Part shown: piece after piece, positions 10,960 to 22,400 of the stretch
Position numbering within the stretch: position 1 is the stretch's first letter
Layout of the letters: the number at the start of each line of letters is the position of its first letter
Assembly: GCA_001430745.1 (NCBI GenBank)
Contig: KQ482041.1
Coordinates: 211,234-263,267 of the forward strand
From: Auxenochlorella pyrenoidosa
Taxonomy: Eukaryota > Chlorophyta > Trebouxiophyceae > Chlorellales > Chlorellaceae
Reading direction: 5' to 3'
DNA: 52,034 nt
Position numbers and translations under genes: made by a program
The notes under the pieces: generated by a model
Told to the model about the DNA's origin: nothing
What the model saw: the letters and a program-made list of their open reading frames with translations, nothing else
Databases searched by the model: none

Positions 10960-13900
10960 CGCCTGCCTGCCCCTCCAGCCTCAGTCGCTCACTGCGGCTG
11001 CTGCATGCACCTGCCGAAGGATCTCACTGCAATGCCAGGCCAATCCGCGAGGGAGGCAACAGTAACAGCAGCGAGAGCACACGTGCCGGCTCACCTCCCA
11101 TGGTAATGGTGATGCGCACGCCGCTTGGGGGCATGGGCTGGTCGGTGATGCTGGGAATGTCGACAGGAGGCGGCGCCAGGGCGGGAGGGCCTCCCGGGAA
11201 GCCGGGCAGTGGCAGCACCCCGGGCACTGGCGTGCCCGGTGGCAGTGGGGGCAGGGGTGGCAGGCCCGGCAGCGGCAGAATGCCTGGGGACAGCCCCGGG
11301 GAGAGCCCTGGGGACAGGCCGGGCAGGGGCGAGAGGCCAGGCAGGGGCGAGAGGCCCGGCAGCGGTGGCAGGCCTGGCAGCACCAAGGCGGGGGACATTG
11401 GGGGTGGCGGCGTGGGCGAAGGTGGTGGGGGGGTGGGCGGAGTTGGGGACGGTGGTGGGGGCGGGGGCGGCGACGGCGAGGGTGGCGACGGCGGCGGAGG
11501 CATCGCCAGCTGCCCACTGGTTGGCTGGGCACCCCCCGGGTTGCCACAGCCCAGCTTGCGTGGCTCCAGCAACTCGATGGGGATGGGCGCCTTCATCCAG
11601 GCAATCAGCTGCTGCATGCTGACAAAGTACACGTCTGGCTTGGAGCGGGCATAGTCTGCGGCACGTGGGGGAAGGGTGCATGCAGGGAGCAGAATCGTCA
11701 GGCAAGCAGCAGGTGACGGCACTCACATGGAGCGGGAAGAGCAGGCTGGCGGCAGCGGCGGCAAGCAGTCAGACAGATGCTGGCGTCGCAGTTGTTAGCA
11801 CGCTAACAGCAGCGTTTCCAGCGGTGGCAGCCGGCTGCATCAGCTTCAAGCAACTCTCGACAGCTTGCGAACAGAGCGGGACGCACCCACAAATCGACGC
11901 AGACCACTGATGTGGCTCTCCTGGCTCAGCCAGGCGGTGTTGATGTAGATGGGCATGGGTGCACGATTGCCTCCAAAGTAAGCAGCATCAAAGTTGGCCT
12001 GAGGCAAGCGCAGGGAGACACGGGAGCAGTGAAATGAGCAGAGCAGGGGAGCAGGCACACCCAAGCACATACCAGCAGCGTTAAACAGGACTGCGGCGGC
12101 CAGCAAGCATGAGCGGCTGGCGGCAGCACGAACAGCCATGCGTCTGGCAAGCCAGCGTAATTAAAACAGCAGGCTGGGCTGCCCCCCCACCTTCAGGATG
12201 TCGTACACGTCCTGCTTGTTGTCGCTGCCAGGGTTGAGGGTGTAGGGCCCCCCAAGGGCCGTCAGGCCCCACACAGGCACCTCAAACAGGCCCGCGTAGT
12301 TCTCGCCGAGGTCGCACGTCTGGACCGCGCTGTTCCTGCAGGGCGTAGGATGCGGGCAGGAACACAAGGCAGGGCGCGTCGCACGCTTCAGTGCCTCAGC
12401 GCAGCAGGCAAGGCAAGGCACCGGGTGCGTTTGCAAGCTTCTGGACCCAAACAAGGCTGACAGTGCAGATCCCCCAGCGCCTGGCCCACCCGCCCAGCCC
12501 CATCCGCCATGCGGAGCAATGAATGCGTGGGCTGGGGTCGGCGGCCCAACCAGATGGTGGCTGGGCACTCACAGGGCGCAGTTGACGGGGATGCCGTACA
12601 TCATGTCCCACGGCCACAGCCGGGACGCCATGCCCTTTGACAGAGACTTGCCAGTGCCGTCCTCGATCAGCGAGCTGCGGGCGAGGTGGGGGTGGGATGC
12701 ACCCAGGCTGGCAAGCTGGCAAGCGTGGTACCTGGTAGCTCAACATGCGTCCAGGCCTGCTGCTCAACTCACTGGTGACGGGACGGTCTGTCCTGCTGCC
12801 TAGCTGCCAGCCCGCAGTTCCTGCTGCCTGACATCTCCGACCGGCCATGCAACCACCCTCCTCTGCCACAAGCAGGCAGCCCCAAGGCTAAACCCAAGCC
12901 GAGGCAGTCGGTGCCTCGTCTGGCATGGCAGCCCCCCTGGCGCCGCTGCCACGGCTCACCTGTCGTACAGGAACTGGTTGCCAGCCAGCACCTGGCGGAC
13001 CTGGGGGTTGGCGTTCAGGAAGGGGGCGCGGAAGCCCTGGATGGACCCCTCGGCAATGCCGCACCCCGCCAGCTGCTGGCGGTTGCCCACCACCTCGGAG
13101 CGGATCTGGTCGTAGCTGAGGGTGCTCAGCTGTGGGCGGGGGTGGGGTGGGGGGGTGGGAGATGGCAAGGCGTTGCTGTGAGGGCAGGCAGAGTTCATGC
13201 GCCGGCAGCTTGCGCTCAACCATTGTGCAGACCATGCCGTGACCATGGGCTGCCCAGTTGGGAAATCGAGAATGTGGCGAGCAGTGCAGGCGGCCAACGA
13301 GCGCCGAAACCGCATCAGCTTCCAACTGATTCAAATGATGGTGGCATCGCAGGTTGACTTGGCACAGTTCCGCAGCAATCTGCTGATCCTGCACCAGGGG
13401 CAGCCTGCCCAGATGTTGCCCAAATCCTCGCCATTGCACCAACCTTGTTGCCGCTAGTGCCCCGTCCAGCAATCTCATAGCCCCGCCGGTACAGGTCCAG
13501 CAGCAGGCCGCACTGAGTGTCCTTGGCCGTCACAAAAGCGGTGGCGGTCACGGGGCAACCATTGGAGGTGCGGCCGTCAGTGACAGACAACATCAGGTCG
13601 TGCGCCGCCATTGTGATGGGGTCGTCAAGCTGCGATGTTAGGGATGTGTGCGCGCATGCATGCATGCATGTGTGAGCAAGCGTCAAACAGGCCCTGGGGC
13701 CCCAGGCAAGGGCATGGGCGGGGTGGCCAGGTGCACACAGGGTGGGAGGCTAGATGTCGTGGACCTTTCAGTAACGCAGAGAGCATGTGCATGCAGGCAT
13801 GTATCACCGCGCCTCCGCTGCCCAGCCCACCGTGAGCAGCACAAACTGCGCCGTCTGATTGATGGCAAGGCCCCCCGGGGGCGCTGTGTTGGGTTGAACT

Positions 13901-14071
13901 ACGCACAGCAAGAGAGCAGGGTTGGCCTTTACAGCTGGCAGCACAAGGCAGCGCCACCGACTCGCCAACAGCGGCAGCAGCCGCACCAGCAGCAGTGGGC
14001 AAGGCCTCACCCTGAGCGTACGCGGCGCCAGCTACTGCCACTAGCAGCGCCGCCAGCAGGTGCTGTCCCAT
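9450..14071 (-). CDS. PDA-3: membrane-anchored chitin deacetylase-like pseudoenzyme
   Basis: ATG at 14071 opens a signal peptide (MGQHLLAALLVAVAGAAYAQ) with a phase-1 intron; an in-frame ATG at 14098 is less signal-like. The exon at 13629-13444 begins LDD and reads GRGTSG where active paralogs have AHTMTH, so both metal histidines are lost. Motif 3 RAPFL is kept, but the late IHTPW motif is INTAW (near 11940), so its histidine is also gone. The FLYDR, WPWDMMYGIPVNC and LGCGN blocks show the fold is otherwise conserved. A long Pro/Leu/Gly/Ser linker (about 11170-11520) follows, then the domain shared with PDA-2 (11100 to about 10105, in three exons with matching intron positions), a Pro-rich stalk, a transmembrane helix (VGAIVGGVLGTLAVIVAAGM) with basic stop-transfer, and a tail to the TAG at 9450-9452. 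The intact frame and splice sites argue for a maintained protein, not decay. A role as a carbohydrate-binding receptor or a partner of PDA-2 is speculation. Confidence 0.85.
10918..10955. repeat. CAG/CTG trinucleotide run in a PDA-3 intron
   Basis: A run of about nine CAG units on the plus strand (CTG on the transcribed strand), inside the intron upstream of the shared juxtamembrane-domain exon. It is not translated in the gene model. Confidence 0.8.
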
Positions 14072-15069
14072 GGCAGGAGCAGACTGCTTGGCCACCACTG
14101 ACAGATGACACCGAGTGGGAGGACCGCGGCCCCAGCTCCCGTCGCCTTGCAGGATGCTAAATAATCAGGAATAAGCTTGATCGGCTGTTCTGTGGCGTAA
14201 ATAGGCCGTCCACCTCCTTTGCAGCACAAGCCGGCGGCTGGCAGTTGCCAGCAGCCGAGAGCAGAAGCCTCTCTGGGGCAGCGCGAAGTGTCCCTAGTAG
14301 CGATCGGGGTGGTCAGAACGTCCCACAGTGTGAGGTGGGCACAGGTTGGTTGGCCCGCCTGTCACGCACAGCAGGGACCTGCCCGGCCTGCAAGCGGCAT
14401 TTCTCGCGGGCACAACGCCAGCGGCGGCGAAGAATCTTTCAGATGGGGCGTTTCACTAAGGTTTGATTCTATTGCAGGGTCTAAACCCGCCCTGGCTTCC
14501 CGTCTGCTGGCACCTGGTGCCGCCTCGCGTACACGCCTGCTGTTGGCACATGCTATGAGACGGCCCCATCTTCCTTCACTCCCGGCTTGAAGATTTCGAG
14601 ATGTATTTCACCAAACGTTGTTTGCAATGCTTGCCCAGGAGGTGCCGCTGCTTGAGCGGGCAGACGGCACGTTGGAAAGATTCCATGCAGGGATGGCGAA
14701 TGGACTCGTAAGCGCTGCCAGGATGTGGCTGGCGCAGCAGCATTGCTAAGGATGATAGAACGAATACGTTGATCAGAAATTCGAGGCATACGCAACAATC
14801 AGGCGCCAGGATGGCTGGCAGTCCCGGGCAGTGTGGGCTGTTTCGCCGCGGGGCGGCATCTGTAGCAATCAAGAATCCTAGGCGGGGAGTGGTAGGAGTG
14901 TGCACTCAGGGAGGGGCCCTCCCCCTCGAGAGGAACACTGAGCAGGCAGCACAACTTTGAGGCGCGCCACCCAAACCGGTGGGCACCAAGAGCACTGAGC
15001 GACACTTCCGACGGCCACGAGCCGTGGCAGGCTCAAGGCGCAGCCTCGTGGGCTTATGCGTGCGCAGGC
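14072..15069. other. Intergenic region between PDA-3 and PDA-4
   Basis: About 1 kb with no supported gene. It should contain the PDA-3 promoter (a more AT-rich stretch lies at 14155-14215, directly upstream of the start) and the PDA-4 3' UTR. Short open frames here lack conserved motifs and splice logic. Confidence 0.5.
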
Positions 15070-18000
15070 TTACGCGCTCTCCTCCGGCGCGGGGCCGGGG
15101 GCGGGGCCCTCCGCCTCTGCGGGCCCGGGGGCAGGGGCGGGCACGCCTGGCGCAGGGGAGGGCGCGGGCACCTCGCCCACAGAGTACTGCGTGTTGGCAG
15201 TGGGCCCGGCGCCGCCTGCGTTGCCGCAGCCCAGCGCGAGCGGCGTCAGCTCGTCGGCGGGGACGGGCCTCTGCATCCACGCCAGCAGCTGCCTGACGGT
15301 GACGAAGTACACGTCCGGCTTGGACAGCGCATAGTCTGCATGGGCCACGCAGGGCAGGGAGGGAGCGGCGGCCTTGAGCGGCGCAGGGCTGGCACACAGC
15401 TGATACGGCGAAGGCGGGCGGCAGCGCAGGCCGTGCTGCCATCTCTGATGCCACTGGATCCGCGCCTGGCAGCTGGCCTCTGTGGCTGCAGCGCACCCGC
15501 AAAGTCCTTGAGCCTCTCCAGGTGGTTGCTGCTCTCCAGCCAGGGCGTGTGGATGAAGATGGGCAGCGGCGCACGGTTCCCGTTGTAGGCAGCATCAAAG
15601 TTCTCCTGCAAGCGGGGGTGCGCCGCAACGCCCTGCAGTGAGGCGACCTTCGGAGCACAGCGGGCAGCTCTGCGCGCAGCGGGCTAACATGCTAGAGGCA
15701 GGCTGCCGCAGCGCAGACCTGCGTCTGCCTGCCTGGTGCACTCTAGGCAGGCTGGCCAGCTCACCTTGAGGATGTCAAACACGTCCTGTGCTCCGTCGCT
15801 GCAGCCAAACGCAGGCAGAGGCCATGGATGGAGGCTCAGGAGGCGCGCCGTGCAGGCGCGGCAAGTGCAGATGGCCAGCATGGCAGCGCGGCGCAGTGGC
15901 AGCGCGGCGCATGGGCAGCAGCCTGGGAGGTGCAGGCACGGCAGGCTGGCTGCAACAGCCGCAACCCCCTTGACCCTCCCAGCTCACTCTCCATAGTCCA
16001 TGGTGTAGCCGTTCAGGGGCCACAGGGGGACCTGCCAGAGGTCGTGGCGCTCCCCCTCCGCGCAGCTCTGGATGCTCTTGTACCAGTCGCAGTTGATGGG
16101 GATGCCGTTCTCCATGTTCCAGGGGAAGATGCGGGAGTCGGGCCCGCCCGACAGCGAGTTGCCGGTCGTCTCCTCGATCAGCGTGCTGCGCCAGCGGGGG
16201 AGGCCAGGCGCCGCGGCGTGGGTTGAAGTCAGGCCCGGCCTAAGTTCACAGCGGGCGAGCGCCAGGCCGGCGCACAGCGCGCGTACCCCCCAGGGCGGCA
16301 GCCCTGCCGCACTGCCTGCTGCGCCTCTGCGGCCACACAGGTCGCCTTTGCTCACCTGTCGTACAGGAAGCCATTCTCCTCCAGAACCTCGCGCACCTCG
16401 GGCTTGGTCTCCAGGTATGGGCACCTGCACCGCCGGGGNNNNNNNNNNNNNNNNNNNNNNNNNNNNNNNNNNNNNNNNNNNNNNNNNNNNNNNNNNNNNN
16501 NNNNNNNNNNNNNNNNNNNNNNNNNNNNNNNNNNNNNNNNNNNNNNNNNNNNNNNNNNNNNNNNNNNNNNNNNNNNNNNNNNNNNNNNNNNNNNNNNNNN
16601 NNNNNNNNNNNNNNNNNNNNNNNNNNNNNNNNNNNNNNNNNNNNNNNNNNNNNNNNNNNNNNNNNNNNNNNNNNNNNNNNNNNNNNNNNNNNNNNNNNNN
16701 NNNNNNNNNNNNNNNNNNNNNNNNNNNNNNNNNNNNNNNNNNNNNNNNNNNNNNNNNNNNNNNNNNNNNNNNNNNNNNNNNNNNNNNNNNNNNNNNNNNN
16801 NNNNNNNNNNNNNNNNNNNNNNNNNNNNNNNNNNNNNNNNNNNNNNNNNNNNNNNNNNNNNNNNNNNNNNNNNNNNNNNNNNNNNNNNNNNNNNNNNNNN
16901 NNNNNNNNNNNNNNNNNNNNNNNNNNNNNNNNNNNNNNTTCGCGGGCCTGGGAGTGCGGTGGCCATGGGGGCGTGCGGCCCCTGCAGGCTGGCCCTGCCG
17001 CCGGCTGGCCAGGCTGCCACTGGGGCTGCGCACAGCCACGCAGCGCCGGGACGTGCGCCTGGCGCCAATCATCGGCGCTGTGGGCACTGCCCTGCGCGCA
17101 CCTGTGCCCCAGGATGTCGGCCTCGGGGACGCCGCACTCTGCCAGCGCGGCGCGGGCGCCCACAATCTCCTCCGCAATCTCCGACTTGCTGAGCCCGTTG
17201 AGCTGCGCACGTGGGAAAGGAAACGGGGTGGCGATACTCAGTGGCCGGGAGGCAGCCGCCCCAACGCCGGTCAGAAACATGCCCACGGTTGGGCCTGGTG
17301 GCCGAGCTTGCTGTGGGCAGAGCACTGCTGGCGAGTGGGCAGCGCGGACCGGCTGGCGAGGTGGTGGTCTTTGTGCTGCAAGGCATGGCATGCAGCCCCT
17401 GGCTGCCACTGCCTAGGCGGCGTGGCGGGGCCCGGCAGCGCCCCCACTGACCGAGGGGTGGGTCATTGTGTGGGCGCTGATCTCATAGCCGCGCGCGTAC
17501 AGGTCGGCGACCAGCTCACAGTCTGCAGGGGGGGGGGGGGGGGGGGCCTGGCTGTGTCGGTGCGGCGCAAGCCGGGGCGCGGTGCACGGGCATGCAGGCA
17601 GGGGCTGCGGCACGCATGCCAGACCGGACGGGCAGCCCGGGCGCGGGTGCACGCAGCCGCCGCACCTGTGCCCCGCGTGGTGGTGAACATTGTGGCGGTG
17701 GCGGGGCAGCCGTTGAGGGACTGCCGCCCCTCGGTCACCTCCAGCATGGCCTCATACGTGTTCTCCCTCAGGGCGTCATCATGCTGCGGTGTGGGTGGTC
17801 GGGATGAAGAGGGGGATGCATTGGTGTGTTTGTGTGTATGATGGCTGACCAGCAGGAGGCGCGCCGGTTGGGCCGGCTTGCGCACAGGCAGCGCCCCCCT
17901 TGCTACGCCAGGGGACGGAAGGGCACACGAGGGGAAAAAGGCTGTGTGCTGCCAGCTGCGAGGCCTGTTGGCGAAAACCAAGCTGTTTGGGCACCCTCCA

Positions 18001-18365
18001 TGGACTCAGCTGTTCCAAACGATTTCATGCTGATCCAGGAGACCACGTTGAACTGAGCGCTGCCTGGCGGCAGAGCGCAGGTACGGATGCAAACGCGGAG
18101 CAGACATGCTCAGCATATACCGTCACTCACCGTGAACAGGATGAACTGCGGAGTCTGATCGGGCGCCAGACCACCGGGGGCGTCTGTCGAAGGGTACACT
18201 GCATGCCAGGGGCAGGCAAGCTGACAGGGGTGAGAGCGGGAAAGGCCGCCAGGCCGCTGGCCACCACGACGGGCGGGCAGCTGCCAGCCCACCCAGCACC
18301 TGCCCCTACTCACGCGCTGCCGCTCCTACCACAGCCGCTAGCAGAAGAGCAATTCGAAGCTCCAT
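15070..18365 (-). CDS. PDA-4: secreted chitin/polysaccharide deacetylase, active-site intact
   Basis: ATG at 18365 encodes a short signal peptide (MELRIALLLAAVVGAAA). The next exon ends PQFILFT; the exon near 17783 begins HDD, giving motif 1 THDD. Motif 2 HTMTH is at 17459-17473. Motif 3 is split: GHR ends the exon near 17100 and CPYL opens the exon near 16425, rebuilding an R-C-P-Y motif across an intron that contains the 500-base gap. The FPWNMENGIPINCDW block (near 16100) and IHTPW (near 15550) follow, then the DVYFVT...LGCGN module. The protein ends in a Pro/Ala/Glu-rich tail at the TAA at 15070-15072. Unlike PDA-2 and PDA-3 it has no juxtamembrane domain and no transmembrane helix, so it is probably secreted or held in the wall. 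It is the most compact member. Confidence 0.85.
16439..16938. other. Assembly gap (500 N) inside a PDA-4 intron
   Basis: Exactly 500 N, which suggests a placeholder length. The flanking exons join in frame (AG|G rebuilding Arg of the RCPY motif), so no coding sequence need be missing, though a small extra exon cannot be excluded. Confidence 0.9.
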
Positions 18366-19401
18366 TCAACAATCAGCAACTAGTCTGCAAATGGAGGGCG
18401 CAAAGGCAGGTTGCGCAGAGTGCGGCGCACTCTGGCACTGAAGTGGCGCTTGTGCTCTGACGCCACATCAAGCAGCGATCATGGGGTTCAATTCCATGAC
18501 GAGGTCTCCATACAGACGGCAACGGGTTGCACCTGCCACCCGGTCGTCTGCACTGGGAGCCTTTGGCGGCACAGGGAGCCTCAATTCCGCTGAATTGTGG
18601 CTGTCACCACTGAGTATAATTGGCAGAGTGTTACCCAGCAGGAGGGGAGAGCGGGAAAGGCGCTGCCCACTTGCCAGCTCAGAGTCTGGACACGCGCCTC
18701 CACGCGGTTATGTGAAGCCGTGCCATGAGCTATCGTAAAGAGTCATGCAGCACCAGCAGTATGGATCCAAGAAAGGCGAGCGCCCTGCCGGCTTTGGTCA
18801 CCAGTGGCACCTTGCCGCCGCCGCTGCTACACCGCCAGCGTTGCTTTCACCAGGCACTGCGGCGTCACCTTCCTAGTCTGTAAAGGTGAGCATTTATAAT
18901 TCAGAGAAATCATCAATGAGGGGATCGTGGACTTAGGATGAGCAAGATGAGCAAGTTGAATGTGGTGCTGCCTCGCGGCTGTAGAAGCATGGCGTACGAA
19001 ACATGTCGAGGGCACTGCGAGGGGCAGCGGGGCTCTTGCCCAGGGCACCGTGCGAACAAATAGGCAAAGCATGGTAGGGGAGCAGAAACGAACCTTGACA
19101 ACGCACTGCTGGCAGGAGCATGCAGGGCAGCGGGGATCGGGTTTGCATTGCGTTGTGGGTGGCATGCGCGGCCAGATGCAAAAGAGAGGGGGTACACGAG
19201 ACGGCCTGACACAGGGACGACAGGGAAGGTGGGTGCTGGGGTCCCTGAAGGAGCCACCATTCCCCTCTGACAAAAGGGCGCAATCTGCGACTCAAGTGCC
19301 TTTCTAACCGAGCCTCTGGGCTGCGAGCGGGCTCGGACGGGTAAGTGGAAGAGGAGGTGGACAGGCTGCAGCAGCTGCTGCCAGCGCGGCATTAGTGGTC
19401 T
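18366..19401. other. Intergenic region between PDA-4 and PDA-5
   Basis: About 1 kb. It holds the PDA-4 promoter and the PDA-5 3' region. A 159-codon minus-strand open frame (19392-18913) carries no recognisable motif and starts inside sequence that follows a stop of PDA-5. It may be untranslated, or a remnant of a longer PDA-5 tail. Confidence 0.45.
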
Positions 19402-22400
19402 TCAGGGACCTACCCGGCTTCCCACTGGACGGGATGGCCGCACGCATGCTGTTTTTTTGCCCCAGGTGCCGCGGCTGAGCATGAGCTGGGCTCGCAGCAT
19501 GCCTGGCAGCCGCTGCTCTGGCCGTAAGCTCTCGACGCTCCAGCCTCCTTTAGTCTGCACCAGCATATGCAATGGGGGGGCATTAGCTAGCCGCGAGGCA
19601 AGCAAAGAAGCGCCAGGCAGGCAAGAAGGCCAGCTGGGCCGCCGGCAGCCATTGGCTGGTGGGCCCCACCTTGGGATGAGTGGTGGCCGTGGTGGTGGTG
19701 GTGGTGCCCGTGGTGCCCGTGGTGCTCCTCCGGGCTCGGCGGAGATTTGAGTGAGACCTCTGCGCACAGAGTTGCAGACAGAAGAGTGCAGAGGGTGTAG
19801 GACGAGTGGATGTAGCAACAGCTCTTGCTGCAAACGTCGGAGACACGCTGCAGGGCAGGCCCCAGCAGGTCTTGCAGCGGTGGCGGCAGCGGCCTGTCGC
19901 ACTATGCGGCCCGTGGCCTGCTCACCCGAATCGTGGCTGGGGGGCGGCTCAGGCTTACTCTCTTCACAGCAGGGGGTGCAGCAGGCAGGTTAACACAGCG
20001 AGTGGGCCAACAAGCTATGGGTGCAGCAGGCTGCCCGGCACGGGCACACGAGACAATCTGAAGCGGCAGTGCTGATGTGCCTGCTTGCCGGCAGCGCTGA
20101 TGCCCAGGCCGGCCTCACCATCATCTTGGCTGGGCGGCGACTCCGGCGACTCCTCTGCAGCGCACAGAAGCAGGAGTGGAGAGGGACAAAGGCTTTGTCG
20201 ATTCACACCATAGATAGCGGCTTGTTGAGCCCACAGCCGTACAGCATGGACGGCAGCCTTGCTGCCAGTGGAGCAGTCACTCACCACCATCCCCGCCCTG
20301 AGAAGACTGCGATGATTCCGGGATCTCTGCGGGGGGCGGGCCAAAAGGGCACTCTCTTGGCATTCCTACTCTTGTCTGGCGAGCAACTGTTTCTCTGCAC
20401 AGTTCCAGCCCACAACCTCCTGTGTCAGCATGTTGAGCCCACAGCCGCAGGCTCATGCAGGCGCTGCAGCCTCTGTCAGCACGCTGCCGTCCGCCCTGCA
20501 TGCCCCTCACCCTCTGCGGGAGCGGGGACGGGCGCCCCAGTTAGCTTGACGTTGATGCCGCAGCCCAGCGAGTCGCTCAGCTTGCTGAGGGGTACGGGGT
20601 CTCGCTGCCAAGCCAGCAGCTGCTGGATGGTCACAAAGTAGACCCCTGGCTGGGAGCGTGCATAGTCTGCAGGCAGGACCAGCAGGGGTGCATCGGTGCG
20701 CATGAGGCAGAGCGTTGGCCAGGCTGACAGCAGGCTGAGTGCCGTTTCCGCACGGCAGCACTCGGTCAGCGAAGGTTTCTTGGCTGCAGGCCCTGCACGG
20801 CGGCGCTTTCCCTGTCCGCTGCTCACCCGCAAACTTCTCCATGTCATCCCGGTTCTTTTCCAACCTGCAGGGCAGTGATCACAGCCAGTATGCAGGCAGC
20901 TTGGGCACCGGGCACACTCTCCGCGGCTGCTCGTGACTAACCAGGGCCTGCTGGCTGGCCTGCCTGGGCGCAACGAAGGGGCAGATAGGGAGCCACCCCG
21001 GCCAACGGCGCAGAGCAGCGGGCAGCAGCGCAACGCTGCGCACCAGGGGGTGTGGATGAACACTGGGAAGGGGGCGCGGTTGCCCTTGTAGGCCTCATCA
21101 AAATTGGCCACCAGCACGTCGTATGCGTTGCCCCTGGCGGTGGGTAGGCAAGAGGGCGAGGCAGCTGGGGTTGGCGCATGGCGGTGCAGGGTTCCGGGGG
21201 CAGGAGCAACGCGGGTGCCCACCTTGCAAGTCAGCTAGACGGCGAGGCTGGCCTGAGCACAGGCTGTAGGTCTGTGCTGCAGGTGGTAGCGGGCTCCGCA
21301 GCTTGCACTGTCGGGCCCGCCTCGCAGCCCTGAGCGCAACCGCGGGCGCCTGCCTCCCTTGTGCACAGCCCCAGGGCTGCACTCACTTCCCGGGGTCCAT
21401 AGTGTACGTGCCGTCAGCCGTCAGGTCCCACAGCGGCACCTCATACAGGCCGGGATAGCTCTCGCTGTCGTCGCAGGTTTGGGCGGGAGAGTAGCTGTGG
21501 CGCAGGGCAGAGGGGGGGTGGGCGTGGCAGGGGTCAGCATGAGTTTATGCCGCCAATGCAGGATGGGCTGCGCTGTGGCGGTGGGTGGGGATGCGGCTGC
21601 TTGCTGGGCACGTTAGGCGCAGCGCTGGAGACAGAGGCTTGGAGGTGGTTGGCCAGTGCTGTGCGGGTGGCTTGTACCATGGCATGGCAATGTGAGGGTC
21701 TGCTGATCAAGGAATCAATGCGCAGGGGTGTTGGAAAGGTGAGGCCTGATGCTGCGCCCCCATCTTCGACCGCGAAGACAATTGTGCTCGTGTACTGACA
21801 CCATGAAATGGGTGCACACGGGCGGAGAGGTAGCCCTCTGCCACCCGTGCGCTGCTCACTATTTGCAGTTGATGGGGATGCCGTCTCCCATGTCAAAGGG
21901 CCAGATGCGGTCGCCAAAGCTGTTTGAGACGCTCGCGCCCTTCGTGTTCTCGATCAGGGAGCTGCAGGGGCACAGGCGTGGCGTGCAAGTTTGATCGGCT
22001 GGCAGGACCGCCACGGTGGCCAGCCAGGCTGAAACTGCTTTCTGCTGCCGCAGCAGGCAGCAGCAGGGCGCGGTTGTCCTTGCCAAGCCGACGTGCTCAC
22101 GCTCAGCAACGGGCAATGCCTAGCTGAGGCCATCCACGCCCAGCATAACCTCAAGAGCGCCTAGGCGCCTGCGCAGCCTCACCTGTCGTACTCAAAACCA
22201 GCGTCTGCCAGGACCTGCCGGACCTTTGGGTTGGTGTCCAAGTAAGGGCTGCGGAAGCCCTGCACGCACGCAAGGAAGCAAAGAAAGGGGCACATGCGGG
22301 CTGGTGCTGGGTGGTGCTGGACCGGGCCATCCAGAGGGCGGCACAGCGGGCGCAGGAGCACCTGGGCTGCACGGCAGACCGGGCTCGCCCTGGCGTTTTT

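Noticed and set aside
11090..11730. Plus-strand Gly-rich long open frame
   Set aside because: It is the complement of the Pro-rich linker exon of PDA-3, which has homology and splice support on the minus strand.
16072..17841. Very long open frames spanning the N gap
   Set aside because: They are open only because N runs contain no stops; the supported exons are those of PDA-4.
18913..19392. 159-codon minus-strand open frame as a separate gene
   Set aside because: No signal peptide, domain, repeat or splice context, and its composition matches chance GC-rich frames downstream of PDA-5.
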